Source: Amycolatopsis sp. NBRC 101858
GTDB lineage: Bacteria > Actinomycetota > Actinomycetes > Mycobacteriales > Pseudonocardiaceae
Assembly: GCF_030269325.1 (NCBI RefSeq)
Contig: NZ_BSTD01000001.1
Span: forward strand, 1,194,681-1,258,680
Length of the DNA: 64,000 nt
Reading direction: 5' to 3'
The number at the start of each line of letters is the position of its first letter. The stretch's first letter is position 1. The translations under genes and the position numbers were made by a program. The notes beneath the pieces were generated by a model that worked only from the letters and a program-made list of their open reading frames with translations, did no database searches and was not told the origin of the DNA. This document shows positions 16,972 through 26,204 of the stretch, piece after piece.

Positions 16972-19900
16972 TCACACCGCCGCGGGCTTCTTCGTCAGCT
17001 GCGTCAGCAACTTCGTGCACCAGTCGAGCAGCTCTTCGTCCCGCAACGTCGGCGCGCCGATGCGGCCGCCCGCCGGGCCCTCCGTGGGCTTCGGGACCGA
17101 CACCGTGTTCGTCACGGCCTTGAACATCGCCTTCGGGTACAGCCGCTTCAACCGCACCATCTGCGAATCCTGCAGCGGCAGCGGCGCGAACCGGATGGTG
17201 TTGCCCTGGACCGCCACCTCCGTCACGCCCGCCTCGCGGCACGTGTGCCGGAACCGCGCCACCGCCAGCAACCGGTTCACCGGCGCCGGTGGCTGGCCGT
17301 AGCGGTCGATCAGCTCTTCGCGGACCGCGTCCAGGCCCTCGGTGTCCGGCGCCGCCGCGATCTTGCGGTACGCCTCCAGCCGCAACCGCTCGCCCGGCAC
17401 GTAGTCGTGCGGGAGGTGGGCGTCGATCGGAAGGTCGACGCGGACGTCGGCCATCTCCTCTTCTTCCGCCGGCTCCGCACCCGCGTGCCGGCGGAACGCG
17501 TCGACCGCTTCGCCGACCAACCGCACGTACAGGTCGAACCCGACACCCGCGATGTGCCCGGACTGCTCCGCGCCGAGGATGTTGCCCGCGCCGCGGATCT
17601 CCAGGTCCTTCATCGCGACCGCCATGCCCGCGCCGAGCTCGGTGTTCTGGGCGATCGTCGCCAGGCGGTCGTGGGCCGTCTCGGTCAGCGGCGCCTCCGG
17701 CGGGTACAGGAAGTACGCGTACCCGCGGTCACGGCCGCGGCCGACCCGGCCTCGCAACTGGTGCAGCTGGGCCAGCCCGAGCAGATCACCGCGCTCGACC
17801 AGCAGCGTGTTCGCGTTCGAGATGTCCAGCCCGGTCTCGACGATCGTCGTGCACACCAGGACGTCGTACTCGTTCTCCCAGAAGCCCTGGATGATCTTCT
17901 CGAGCTTGTCTTCGTTCATCTGGCCGTGCGCGGTGACGACGCGCGCCTCCGGCACCAGCTCGCGGATGTGCCGCGCGGCCTTCTCGATCGAGGAAACCCG
18001 GTTGTGGACGTAGAAGACCTGGCCGTCGCGCAGCAGCTCGCGCCGGATGGCCGCGCCGACCTGCTTGTCGTCGTACGAACCGACGTACGTCAGAATCGGG
18101 TGCCGGTCCTCGGGCGGGGTGAGGATCGTGGACATCTCGCGGATGCCGGCCAGCGACATCTCCAGCGTGCGCGGGATCGGCGTCGCCGACATGGTGAGCA
18201 CGTCGACGTGCGTGCGCAGCGCCTTGATGTGCTCCTTGTGCTCGACGCCGAAGCGCTGCTCCTCGTCGACGATCACGAGACCGAGGTCCTTGTAGCGGAT
18301 GCCGGTCTGCAGCAACCGGTGCGTGCCGATCACGATGTCGACCTCGCCGCCGGCGAGCTGCTCCAGGATGATGTCCGACTCGGTCTTGTTCGTGAACCGG
18401 GACAGGCCCTTGATCGTCACCGGGAACGAGCGCATCCGCTCGTGGAAGGTGTTCAGGTGCTGCTGGGCGAGCAGCGTCGTCGGGACGAGGACCGCCACCT
18501 GCTTGCCGTCCTGCACCGCCTTGAACGCCGCCCGCACGGCGATCTCCGTCTTGCCGTAGCCGACGTCGCCGCAGATGACGCGGTCCATCGGGACGCCGCG
18601 TTCCATGTCGGCCTTGACCTCGTCGATCGCGGCGAGCTGGTCGTTGGTCTCGGTGAACGGGAAGGCGTCCTCCAGCTCGCCCTGCCACGGCGTGTCCGGG
18701 CCGAACGCGTGCCCGGGCGCCGCCTGGCGCGCGGCGTAGAGCTGGACCAGCTCGGCGGCGATCTCCTTGACCGCCTTCTTGGCCCTGGCCTTGGTGTTCT
18801 TCCAGTCGGAGCCGCCGAGCTTGTTCAACGTCGGCAGCTCGCCGCCGACGTACTTGGACACCTCGTCGAGCTGGTCGGTCGGCACGAACAGCCGGTCGCC
18901 CGGGTGCCCGCGCTTGGACGAGCCGTACTCCAGCAGCAGGTACTCGCGGGTGGCGCCGGCGACCGTCCGCTGGACCATCTCGACGAACCGGCCGATGCCG
19001 TGCTGCTCGTGCACGACGTAGTCGCCGGCCTTCAACGCCAGCGGGTCGACGGCGTTGCGCCGCCGGGACGGCATCTTGGTGTTGAGGTCCTTTGTGGACG
19101 TTCCGGCGCCCGAGCCGCGGCCGGTCAGGTCCGCCTCGGTGAGCACGACGAGGGCGCGCTCCGGCGAGATGAAGCCGTCGGTCAGGCCGCCGCAGGTGAC
19201 CGTGACGACGCCCGGCGCCGGCGCGCTCTTCAGGCCGTCGCCCGCCAGCGCGGCCGGGACGTCGGCGGCCGAGAACTGCTCGACCGCGCGCGCCGCGGTG
19301 CCGTGCCCGGCGACGACGAGCACGGCCGTGCCGCCCGAGGCGATGTGCGCGCGCAGGTCCGCCGTCGCGCGTTCGAGCTCGCCGCGGTAGGCGGGGGCGG
19401 CTTCGACCGAGACGCGGTAGACGTCCGGGTCTTCGCTGGTCAGCTGGGTGAGCGTCCACCACGAGCGCTTGGTGTCCTGCGCGTGGGACGCGATCTCGTC
19501 GAGCCCGCGGTAGGCGGACGCGCCGAGGTCGATCGGGGCCTGGCCGCCCGCCGCGGCCGTCGTCCACGACGCTTCGAGGAACTCCTGGCCGGTGCGGACG
19601 AGGTCGGCGGCCCGGGCGCGGATCTTCTCCGGGTCGGTGAGCACGACGTGGGTGCCGATCGGCATCGCGTCGGTGAGCAGCTCCAGCTCGCCCTCGCAGA
19701 GCACCGGGATGAGGGCTTCCATGCCCTCGACCGGGATGCCGTCGGCGAGCTTGGTGAGCATCTCGGCCAGGTGGGCGTCGGCCTCGTACGTCGTCGCCAG
19801 CTCGGCGGCCTTCTCCTTGACCGGCGGCGTGAGCAGCAGCTCGCGGCACGGCGGCGCGGTGACGCGCGGGATCTCGCCCGGCAGCGACCGCTGGTCGGAG

Positions 19901-20541
19901 ACGGCGAACGCGCGGATCTCGCTGACCTCGTCGCCCCAGAACTCGACGCGGACGGGGTGCTGCGCGGTCGGCCCGAACAGGTCGAGGATGCCGCCGCGGA
20001 CGGCGAACTCGCCGCGCTTCTCGACCATGTCGACGCGGACGTAGGCCAGCTCGACGAGCCGTTCGAGCAGCTCCTCGAACGGCTCTTCCTCGCCGACGAC
20101 GAGGTCGATCGGCTTGAGCGAGCCGAGGCCGGGGGCCATCGGCTGGATGAGGCTGCGGACGGTCGCGACGACGACGCGCAGGGTGTCGTCCTCGGTCTTG
20201 AGCCGGTGCAGCACCTCCAGCCGGCGGCCGACGGTGTCGGCGCGCGGGGAGAGCCGCTCGTGCGGGAGGGTCTCCCAGGAGGGGAAGTCGGCGACCCGGT
20301 CGCTGCCCAGCAGCGCGCCGAGGGACGAGGTCAGCTCGTCGGCCTCGCGGCCGGTGGCGGTCACGGCGAGGACGGGCTTGGCCGCGCCCTCGTCGGCGGC
20401 GAGGGCGGCCGCGACGAGCTGCCGGGCGGCGATCGGGCCTTGCAGCTCGAGCAGCGGCGCGCCGGCGCGCTCGACCACGCCACGCAGGGCCGGGTCGGGA
20501 AGGGTGGCGGTGAGGAGTCCGGACAGTGGAGCGTCGGTCAC
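16972..20541 (-). CDS. mfd: Transcription-repair coupling factor Mfd
   Basis: 1189-residue DNA translocase that removes RNA polymerase stalled at lesions and recruits UvrA. A UvrB-like N-terminal module ([20 protein letters not shown]) is followed by the RNA-polymerase interaction domain ([17 protein letters not shown]). The SF2 motor has Walker A in [22 protein letters not shown] as the DExx motif, and [12 protein letters not shown]; a C-terminal TRCF domain completes the protein. Full length for the family. The GTG start lies 6 nt after a TAGGCT box, so it is probably leaderless. Confidence 0.97.
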   Translation of the reverse strand: MTDAPLSGLLTATLPDPALRGVVERAGAPLLELQGPIAARQLVAAALAADEGAAKPVLAVTATGREADELTSSLGALLGSDRVADFPSWETLPHERLSPRADTVGRRLEVLHRLKTEDDTLRVVVATVRSLIQPMAPGLGSLKPIDLVVGEEEPFEELLERLVELAYVRVDMVEKRGEFAVRGGILDLFGPTAQHPVRVEFWGDEVSEIRAFAVSDQRSLPGEIPRVTAPPCRELLLTPPVKEKAAELATTYEADAHLAEMLTKLADGIPVEGMEALIPVLCEGELELLTDAMPIGTHVVLTDPEKIRARAADLVRTGQEFLEASWTTAAAGGQAPIDLGASAYRGLDEIASHAQDTKRSWWTLTQLTSEDPDVYRVSVEAAPAYRGELERATADLRAHIASGGTAVLVVAGHGTAARAVEQFSAADVPAALAGDGLKSAPAPGVVTVTCGGLTDGFISPERALVVLTEADLTGRGSGAGTSTKDLNTKMPSRRRNAVDPLALKAGDYVVHEQHGIGRFVEMVQRTVAGATREYLLLEYGSSKRGHPGDRLFVPTDQLDEVSKYVGGELPTLNKLGGSDWKNTKARAKKAVKEIAAELVQLYAARQAAPGHAFGPDTPWQGELEDAFPFTETNDQLAAIDEVKADMERGVPMDRVICGDVGYGKTEIAVRAAFKAVQDGKQVAVLVPTTLLAQQHLNTFHERMRSFPVTIKGLSRFTNKTESDIILEQLAGGEVDIVIGTHRLLQTGIRYKDLGLVIVDEEQRFGVEHKEHIKALRTHVDVLTMSATPIPRTLEMSLAGIREMSTILTPPEDRHPILTYVGSYDDKQVGAAIRRELLRDGQVFYVHNRVSSIEKAARHIRELVPEARVVTAHGQMNEDKLEKIIQGFWENEYDVLVCTTIVETGLDISNANTLLVERGDLLGLAQLHQLRGRVGRGRDRGYAYFLYPPEAPLTETAHDRLATIAQNTELGAGMAVAMKDLEIRGAGNILGAEQSGHIAGVGFDLYVRLVGEAVDAFRRHAGAEPAEEEEMADVRVDLPIDAHLPHDYVPGERLRLEAYRKIAAAPDTEGLDAVREELIDRYGQPPAPVNRLLAVARFRHTCREAGVTEVAVQGNTIRFAPLPLQDSQMVRLKRLYPKAMFKAVTNTVSVPKPTEGPAGGRIGAPTLRDEELLDWCTKLLTQLTKKPAAV

Positions 20542-20578
20542 GGTCCCAGCCTACGTGCCACCCCCGACAGGTTTCCGA

Positions 20579-21502
20579 TCACGGCTGGTCGCGCAGCAGT
20601 TCCGCCACCTCCGCGAGCCTGGGCAGCTGCTCGTCGAACACCTTCGGTTCGGTGCTCGCGATCCGCAGCAGGACGTGCTCCGCTCCTTCGTACTCGCGAA
20701 GCCGCGAAGCCACCTCCGCGGCGCTTCCCGTCACCTGCATCTGGATCCCCTGCACGAAGTCCGCGGGCATCCCGTAGTTGCGCTGGCAGTACTCCTCCAG
20801 CAGCGCGCGGCCGCGGTCCACGTCGTCCTCGACCAGGACCGTCGCGAACAACGCCGGCGTCACCGGACGCGCCGCCAGTGCGCGGATCCGGGCCAGGCCG
20901 GACACGTAGTCCGCCGGGTCCGGCGGGTACGGGAGCCAGCCGTCGTACAGCCGGCCGGCGCGCTCCAGCGCTCCCGGCGTGTACGCCGCCAGCCACACCG
21001 GCGGCCCGCCCGGCCGCGTGGGCGCGGGAAAGGACGGCAGCGAGTCGTAGTGCAGCACCTCGCCGTGGAACGACGACGCGCCGCTCCACGCCGCCCGCCA
21101 CAGGCCCACGATGTCGTCCAGCCGCGCCCGCCGGCGGGCCCAGGGCACCCCCACGAACGCGAACTCCGGCTCACTCCGCCCGGCGAACCCCGCGCCGACC
21201 GCGACCGTGAGCCTGCCGCCGCTGAGCAGGTCGAGGGAAAGCAGCTGGTTCGCCGAGAGAACCGGGTCGCGCAACGCCGGGAGCAGCGCCGACGTCCCCA
21301 GGGTCACCCGCGACGTCCGGGCGGCGAAGGCACCCAGCACGGTGAAGGCGTCCAGCGGAGCCCGGGCGAGGGTGTCGCCCACCCACACCGAGTCGAGGCC
21401 GAGCTCTTCGGCGGAGACGGCGGCGTCGACCAGTTCGGGCGCGGTCCGCCCGGCGTCGAGGATGGGCTGGTAGGTCGGTACGACCAGGCCGTAGTTCGTC
21501 AT
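20579..21502 (-). CDS. LLM-class (luciferase-like) flavin/F420 oxidoreductase
   Basis: 307-residue TIM-barrel enzyme of the bacterial luciferase-like superfamily. MTNYGLVVPTYQP, AEELGLDSVWVGDTL, TLGTSALLPALRDPVLSANQ and LSGGRLTVAVGAGF are the standard cofactor-binding segments; in actinobacteria such proteins usually use F420 or FMN. Substrate unknown. It lies directly downstream of mfd in gene order but is transcribed separately, and it is divergent from the MmyB-like regulator at 21578. Confidence 0.85.
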   Translation of the reverse strand: MTNYGLVVPTYQPILDAGRTAPELVDAAVSAEELGLDSVWVGDTLARAPLDAFTVLGAFAARTSRVTLGTSALLPALRDPVLSANQLLSLDLLSGGRLTVAVGAGFAGRSEPEFAFVGVPWARRRARLDDIVGLWRAAWSGASSFHGEVLHYDSLPSFPAPTRPGGPPVWLAAYTPGALERAGRLYDGWLPYPPDPADYVSGLARIRALAARPVTPALFATVLVEDDVDRGRALLEEYCQRNYGMPADFVQGIQMQVTGSAAEVASRLREYEGAEHVLLRIASTEPKVFDEQLPRLAEVAELLRDQP

Positions 21503-21577
21503 GCCGGAAAGCGTCGCCGAAGCGGGGAATGCCCTCAATTCCCCACGGGGAATGGCGCGACCCACCAGGATGGGAGC

Positions 21578-22351
21578 GTGAACTTCGGAACGGCGCTGAA
21601 GGACTGGCGCACGCGGCGGCACTTGAGCCAGCTCGACCTGGCGTTGCGCGCCGGGACGACGCAGCGGCACGTGAGCTTCATGGAGAGCGGCCGCTCGCTC
21701 CCCGGGCGCGGCATGGTGCTGCGCGTCGCCGAGTCGCTCGAACTGCCCCTGCGCGAGCGCAACGGCCTCCTGCACGCCGCCGGTTTCGCGCCGTCGTACC
21801 CGGAAACGAAGCTCGACGACCCGGCGATCCGGCCGGTGCTCGACGGGCTGCGGCGGCTGCTCGACGGCCACCGCCCGTACCCCGCGATCGTCGTCGACCG
21901 CTACGGCCTGCTCATCGCGAAGAACGACGCGTTTTCCCTGCTCGTCGAGGACGTCGCGCCGGAGCTCCTCGAAGAACCGGTCGACACGCTGCGGCTCGCG
22001 CTGCACCCGCGCGGGATGGCGCCGCGCGTGCGCAACCTCGACGACTGGGCCCGGCACATCCTCGAGCGCCTGCGCAACGACCTCGTCCGCACTCCGGACG
22101 ACCGGCTCGCCGCGCAGCTCGCCGAGTTGAAGGGGTACCTGCCGCCGGAGCGGCCGCCGAGCGCCGACCACCTCGGTTTCGCCGTGCCCGTGCGACTGTC
22201 CACTTCGGTCGGTGAGCTGCGGCTGATCACGGCGATCACGACGTTCGCGACGGCGGCGGACGTCACGGTGTCGGAGCTCAAGCTGGAGACGTTCCTGCCC
22301 GCGGACGCCGAGACCGCGGAACGCCTTCAGAGCACCAGCGCCGTCAAGTGA
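21578..22351 (+). CDS. XRE-family regulator with MmyB-like C-terminal domain
   Basis: 257 residues. The N-terminal helix-turn-helix is LSQLDLALRAGTTQRHVSFM. The C-terminal 160 residues fit the MmyB-like ligand-binding domain (PAIVVDRYGLLIAKNDAF, then LRLALHPRGMAPRVRNLDDW), which resembles a PAS-type pocket. It probably controls the divergent LLM oxidoreductase, a common pairing. The GTG at 21578 follows a CAGGAT box by 6 nt. Its 3' end overlaps the end of the convergent DedA gene by 25 nt. Confidence 0.87.
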   Translation: MNFGTALKDWRTRRHLSQLDLALRAGTTQRHVSFMESGRSLPGRGMVLRVAESLELPLRERNGLLHAAGFAPSYPETKLDDPAIRPVLDGLRRLLDGHRPYPAIVVDRYGLLIAKNDAFSLLVEDVAPELLEEPVDTLRLALHPRGMAPRVRNLDDWARHILERLRNDLVRTPDDRLAAQLAELKGYLPPERPPSADHLGFAVPVRLSTSVGELRLITAITTFATAADVTVSELKLETFLPADAETAERLQSTSAVK

Positions 22352-22818
22352 CCCACCAGCAGTTCCGCGCTCGCCCACAGCACGGCCGCGCACACGCTGC
22401 CCACGGCGAAGCGGCGGTACGGCATCGCCGCCGAGCCCGCGACGCGCGGCACCAGCGTCCGCGCGCCGGCCAGGCAGCGGCCCGCGATCACCGCCGGGAC
22501 GCCGTAGCGCGCGACCGCCGCTTCGGCGCGGTCCCAGCGGTCCTGGCCGATGCGGCGGGCGAACCGGGACCGGCGCAGCCGTCGTCCTTCCAGGTAGGCC
22601 AGCTGATCGCCGGTGACGGCCGCGAGCACGGCCACCGGTAACGCGAGTCCGAGGTGGAGCGTGCCCCGCTCGGCGAGGAATCCCATGAGCAGCAACGCCG
22701 ACAGCGTCGGGAGCACGATTCCGGGCAGCAGCGCGGTTTCCGCCGTGATCAGCAGCGCGCACACCAGGTAGACGACCGCCGCGGGCGCGTCAAGCAGTGG
22801 CCGCAGCAGGCTGTCCAT
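22327..22818 (-). CDS. DedA-family membrane protein
   Basis: 163 residues, short for a family usually near 200. Membrane helices flank the conserved segment GDQLAYLEGRRLRRSRFARR and the motif AGRCLAGARTLVPRVAGSAAM, which matches the DedA/SNARE-associated family F/GRxxPxxR region in modified form. DedA proteins act in lipid carrier recycling. It overlaps the methyltransferase gene by 29 nt, implying one transcript, and is convergent with the XRE gene. Confidence 0.75.
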   Translation of the reverse strand: MDSLLRPLLDAPAAVVYLVCALLITAETALLPGIVLPTLSALLLMGFLAERGTLHLGLALPVAVLAAVTGDQLAYLEGRRLRRSRFARRIGQDRWDRAEAAVARYGVPAVIAGRCLAGARTLVPRVAGSAAMPYRRFAVGSVCAAVLWASAELLVGHLTALVL

Positions 22819-23386
22819 GGCTCGTCCTCCCCACCGTCACCGGGAGCGCCGCGCGGTAGACGAACGCGGGCGGCAGGTTCCCCCAGACGACCGAAGTGCG
22901 TTCCACGACGGCGAAACGGCTTCGCAGCGAAGCGGCGAAGCGACGCGCGGGCGGCGTCCAGGCCGTGTGGGCGTACGCGAACGTCGTGAACCGGCCGTTC
23001 GGGGTCAGCGCCGCCGTGACCGCGTCGAGGATGCGACGCTGCCGGTCCGCGGTCATCGCCGTCCACGGCAGTCCGGAGACGACGACGTCGAGGCGGGCCG
23101 CGTCGAGGTGTTCCGCCGAGCCGGTGACCACGTCGACCTGCGGAAAGCGTTCGCCGAGGGAGGCCGCGAAACGCGGGTTGATCTCGTAAGCGGTCAGCCG
23201 TGCTTCGGGGCGAAGCAGCGCGAGGACCGCTTCGGTGAACACGCCGGTGCCCGGACCGAGCTCGGCGACGCGCGACGCGCGTTCCAGGCCGAGGCCCGCC
23301 GTCATCGTTTCGGCCAGCCGCGGTGAGCTGGGCGCGATGGCGCCGGTCAGCATCGGGTGGCGGAGGAATTCCCTGGTGATCGACAT
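22790..23386 (-). CDS. Class I SAM-dependent methyltransferase (phospholipid-type)
   Basis: 198 residues. The N-terminus MSITREFLRHPMLTGAIAPS resembles PmtA/KsgA-like phospholipid N-methyltransferases. Motif I is VAELGPGTGVFTEAVL, and motif IV-like VVVSGLPWTAM follows. A membrane-lipid substrate is plausible given co-transcription with the DedA gene, but this is inferred. The ATG is 7 nt downstream of a TAACGT box, so a leaderless transcript is likely. Confidence 0.78.
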   Translation of the reverse strand: MSITREFLRHPMLTGAIAPSSPRLAETMTAGLGLERASRVAELGPGTGVFTEAVLALLRPEARLTAYEINPRFAASLGERFPQVDVVTGSAEHLDAARLDVVVSGLPWTAMTADRQRRILDAVTAALTPNGRFTTFAYAHTAWTPPARRFAASLRSRFAVVERTSVVWGNLPPAFVYRAALPVTVGRTSHGQPAAATA

Positions 23387-23518
23387 GATCCCGACGTTAA
23401 GGACGGCATGGGTAGCCGCGGATCCGCCGGATCGACCGGTCTTCTCCTCCTCCGGGAGGACACGGTCGGGCCGAAGGGATGACGCCTCGGACCGGGTTCC
23501 GGCACTACGTTCGGTCGG

Positions 23519-24643
23519 GTGGAACGGCTCGTGAAGTGGGTGCGGAGGCACCGGTGGACGGTGGACCTGCCGCTGTACGCCGTGTTCACCCTCCTCGGGC
23601 CCAACTGGGTCGGCACGGGTTCGTGGGCGGTCCGCGCGATCCCGATGCTGTTCCTGCTCCCCCTGCTGGTGCGCCGCCGGTTCCCGCGGACGGTGGCGGT
23701 CCTGATCCTCGCCGGCACGCTGGTCGCCTACACCAACGAGATCTGGGCGTTCGACCGCGGCCGCGCCGAGCTGAGCATGGCGGTCGTCCTCTTCAACCTG
23801 GTGCAGCGCGGCGATCGCCGGTTCGGCGCGCTGACCGCGGCCGCGATCGTCGCGGTCGACGTGCTGTGGGGGTTCAGCTGGGGCCCGGGCACGCAGAACC
23901 CGACCCTCACGATCGTCGCGATCCTGCCGATCCACCTGGCGGCGTGGGCGCTCGGGGAGTTCTTCCACGCCAGGGAACAACTCACCGCGGAGGAGGAGAA
24001 GCGTGCCGACGCCCAAGCACGCGCGGCCATCGCGGAGGAACGGACGCGCATCGCGCGGGAGCTCCACGACGTCCTCGCGCACAGCATGAGCGTGATCGTG
24101 CTGAACGCCGAGGGCGCGAAGCTCGCCCGGCACCGCGACCCCGAAGCGGTCGACCGCACGCTCGACACGATCGGCCGCACCGGCCGGGACGCGCTCGCCG
24201 AGCTGCGGCGGCTCCTCGAAGTCCTGCACGCCGGCCAGGCGGCACGCAGTCCTCAGCCGAGCATCGACGAGCTGCGCGAGCTCGTCGACCAGTGCGGTCG
24301 AGCGGTCGCGCTCGAGGTCACCGGCGATCCCGGTGGCCTGTCCGCGAGCGCCGCGCTGCAGGCGTACCGGATCGTCCAGGAGGCCCTGACCAACATGATC
24401 AAGCACGCCCCGGCCGACGCCACCGGCCGCGTCGAAGTCGCGTTCGAGCCGGCCGAGGTCCGGATCGAGGTGACGAACACCGGCGGGCAGTCCCCGCCGG
24501 CGCCCGTGCCGGCGTTGCCCTCGTCCGGCCGCGGTCTGGCCGGGATGCGCCAGCGCGTCGAGATGTACCACGGAGAGCTGACGACCGGGCCGCTCCCGGA
24601 CGGCGGCTACCGGGTGCGCGCGAGCCTGGTGGTCGGGTCGTGA
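23519..24643 (+). CDS. Sensor histidine kinase (HisKA_3/NarL type)
   Basis: 374 residues. About four to five transmembrane helices within residues 15-147 have no large extracellular domain. A short coiled coil precedes the HisKA_3 dimerisation box IARELHDVLAHSMSV, with phosphoacceptor H183. The HATPase domain follows, with the N-box in EALTNMIKHA and G-boxes around SGRGLAGMRQRVEMY. Pairs with the response regulator at 24640 through a GTGA overlap. The GTG start lies 7 nt after a TACGTT box. Confidence 0.92.
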   Translation: MERLVKWVRRHRWTVDLPLYAVFTLLGPNWVGTGSWAVRAIPMLFLLPLLVRRRFPRTVAVLILAGTLVAYTNEIWAFDRGRAELSMAVVLFNLVQRGDRRFGALTAAAIVAVDVLWGFSWGPGTQNPTLTIVAILPIHLAAWALGEFFHAREQLTAEEEKRADAQARAAIAEERTRIARELHDVLAHSMSVIVLNAEGAKLARHRDPEAVDRTLDTIGRTGRDALAELRRLLEVLHAGQAARSPQPSIDELRELVDQCGRAVALEVTGDPGGLSASAALQAYRIVQEALTNMIKHAPADATGRVEVAFEPAEVRIEVTNTGGQSPPAPVPALPSSGRGLAGMRQRVEMYHGELTTGPLPDGGYRVRASLVVGS

Positions 24644-25296
24644 CCACGCGGGTACTGCTCTGCGACGACCAGGAGCTGGTCCGCGTCGGGCTGCGGATGA
24701 TCGTCGAAAGCCAGGACGACCTCGTCGTCGCCGCCGAGGCCGCGAACGGCGAAGAGGCCGTCGCGAAGGCGCGGGAGCTGCGGCCGGACCTGGTCCTGAT
24801 GGACGTCCGGATGCCGGTGCTCGACGGCGTCACCGCGACCGGGCGGATCTGCGCCGAGCTGCCGGACGTGCGCGTCCTGATCATCACCACGTTCGACCTC
24901 GACGAGTACGCCTACGCCGCCTTGCGCGCGGGCGCCAGCGGGTTCCTGGTGAAGGACGCACCGTCGGAGGAGATGCTCGTGGCGATCCGCGGCGTCCTGC
25001 GCGGCGACTCGATGGTCTCGCCGTCGGTGACGCGGCGGCTGCTCGACCGCTACCTCGCCGACGGCCGCGACCCGGTGGACGTCGCCAAGCTCGACGTGCT
25101 GACCGAGCGCGAAAAGGACGTGCTCGGGCTCATCGCCCGCGGGCACTCCAACGGCGAGATCGCGGCGAAGCTGTACATCGGCGAGACGACGGTGAAGACC
25201 CACGTCGGACGCATCCTCGGCAAGCTGCGGCTGCGCGACCGGGTGCACGCGGTGGTGTTCGCCTACGAGTCCGGGCTGATCCGTCCAGGGTCGTGA
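24640..25296 (+). CDS. NarL/FixJ-family response regulator
   Basis: 218 residues. The receiver domain has the acidic pair D9-D10, phosphoacceptor D55 in LVLMDVRMP, and the conserved Lys in GFLVKDAPSEEM. The C-terminal LuxR-type helix-turn-helix reads LTEREKDVLGLIARGHSNGE with TTVKTHVGRILGKL. It is the partner of the preceding histidine kinase. Target genes are not evident from the neighbourhood. Confidence 0.94.
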   Translation: MTTRVLLCDDQELVRVGLRMIVESQDDLVVAAEAANGEEAVAKARELRPDLVLMDVRMPVLDGVTATGRICAELPDVRVLIITTFDLDEYAYAALRAGASGFLVKDAPSEEMLVAIRGVLRGDSMVSPSVTRRLLDRYLADGRDPVDVAKLDVLTEREKDVLGLIARGHSNGEIAAKLYIGETTVKTHVGRILGKLRLRDRVHAVVFAYESGLIRPGS

Positions 25297-25300
25297 TCAC

Positions 25301-25339
25301 TCCCTATTTATCCGCTTGATAGGGAAGTATAGAGTACTT
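25301..25339. promoter_or_regulatory. Two inverted repeats upstream of the alpha/beta hydrolase
   Basis: TCCCTAT (25301-25307) and ATAGGGA (25319-25325) form a 7-11-7 dyad. AAGTA (25325-25329) and TACTT (25335-25339) form a 5-5-5 dyad that ends 3 nt before the ATG. The segment is strikingly AT-rich for this genome and looks like a promoter with operator sites. No adjacent regulator other than the NarL-type response regulator is evident. Confidence 0.5.
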
Positions 25340-25342
25340 TGC

Positions 25343-26188
25343 ATGACGATATACAAGTCCGAAGCCGGCGCTCGCCTCCTGCGTGAGCGCTACCTCGAAG
25401 CCCTGAAGAGCTGGCCCGTCCCGCGCGACGAAGTGCGCGTGCCGACTCCCGAAGGCGAGACGTTCGCCCTGGTCTCCGGCCCGGAGGACGCGCCGCCGCT
25501 GGTGCTGCTGCACGGCTCCGGCAGCAACTCGGCGGAGTGGGCGCACCGGATCCCGGCGCTGGCCGAGCGGTTCCGGGTCCACGCCGTCGACATCATCGGC
25601 GAGCCCGGGTTGAGCGCCGAGACGCGGCCGCCGCTCGACAGCGACCGGTACGCGCGCTGGCTGGATGCCGTGCTCGACCACTTCCGCGTCTCGCGGGCCG
25701 CCTTCCTGACGTCGTCGTTCGGCGGCTGGCTCGCGCTCGACTACGCGACCCGTCGGCCCGAGCGCGTCGCCGCGCTGGCGCTGCGGTGCCCGATCGGCCT
25801 CGGCCCGATGAAGAAGGGGTTCATCGTCAAGGCCGTGTTCCTGTCCCTGCTCGGCGAGCGAGGACGGCGGAAGTCCGTGGCCGGCACGGTGGGCGAGCCG
25901 GAGACGTCGCCGATCGTCGAGCACCAGCTGCTCGTGTCCGCGAACTACCGGTACCGCACCGGCCCGTTCCCGGTCTTCGGCGACGCCGCGCTGGGGCGGC
26001 TGACCATGCCGGTGTACGCCGTCGCCGGGGCGGACGACGCCATGGTCGACTCCGCGACGACCGCGCGGCGGCTCGAAGCGGCCGGCGCCGTGGTGGACCT
26101 CGTGCCCGGCACCGGGCACTACATCCCCGGCTCGGGCGACCTGGAGTTCCTGAAGGAGACCGTGGCGAACGGTGATTTCACCGCTTGA
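25343..26188 (+). CDS. Alpha/beta-hydrolase fold protein
   Basis: 281 residues. PLVLLHGSGSNSAEWAHR forms the oxyanion-hole region, and the nucleophile elbow TSSFGGWLALDYATR gives the catalytic Ser in SFGG. An acid in AGADDAMVDS and a His in PGTGHYIPG complete a plausible triad. No signal peptide. Substrate unknown. The ATG at 25343 (MTIYKSEAGARLLRERY) matches the family N-terminus; an earlier in-frame start at 25316 lies inside the operator region. Confidence 0.85.
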   Translation: MTIYKSEAGARLLRERYLEALKSWPVPRDEVRVPTPEGETFALVSGPEDAPPLVLLHGSGSNSAEWAHRIPALAERFRVHAVDIIGEPGLSAETRPPLDSDRYARWLDAVLDHFRVSRAAFLTSSFGGWLALDYATRRPERVAALALRCPIGLGPMKKGFIVKAVFLSLLGERGRRKSVAGTVGEPETSPIVEHQLLVSANYRYRTGPFPVFGDAALGRLTMPVYAVAGADDAMVDSATTARRLEAAGAVVDLVPGTGHYIPGSGDLEFLKETVANGDFTA

Positions 26189-26204
26189 TGGCAGGATGGG
26201 CCGT

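Noticed and set aside
17245-21210. A 1321-codon open frame on the plus strand opposite mfd
   Set aside because: It is the antisense shadow of the high-GC mfd gene; composition is Arg/Ala/Val-rich without any domain, while the minus strand encodes complete Mfd.
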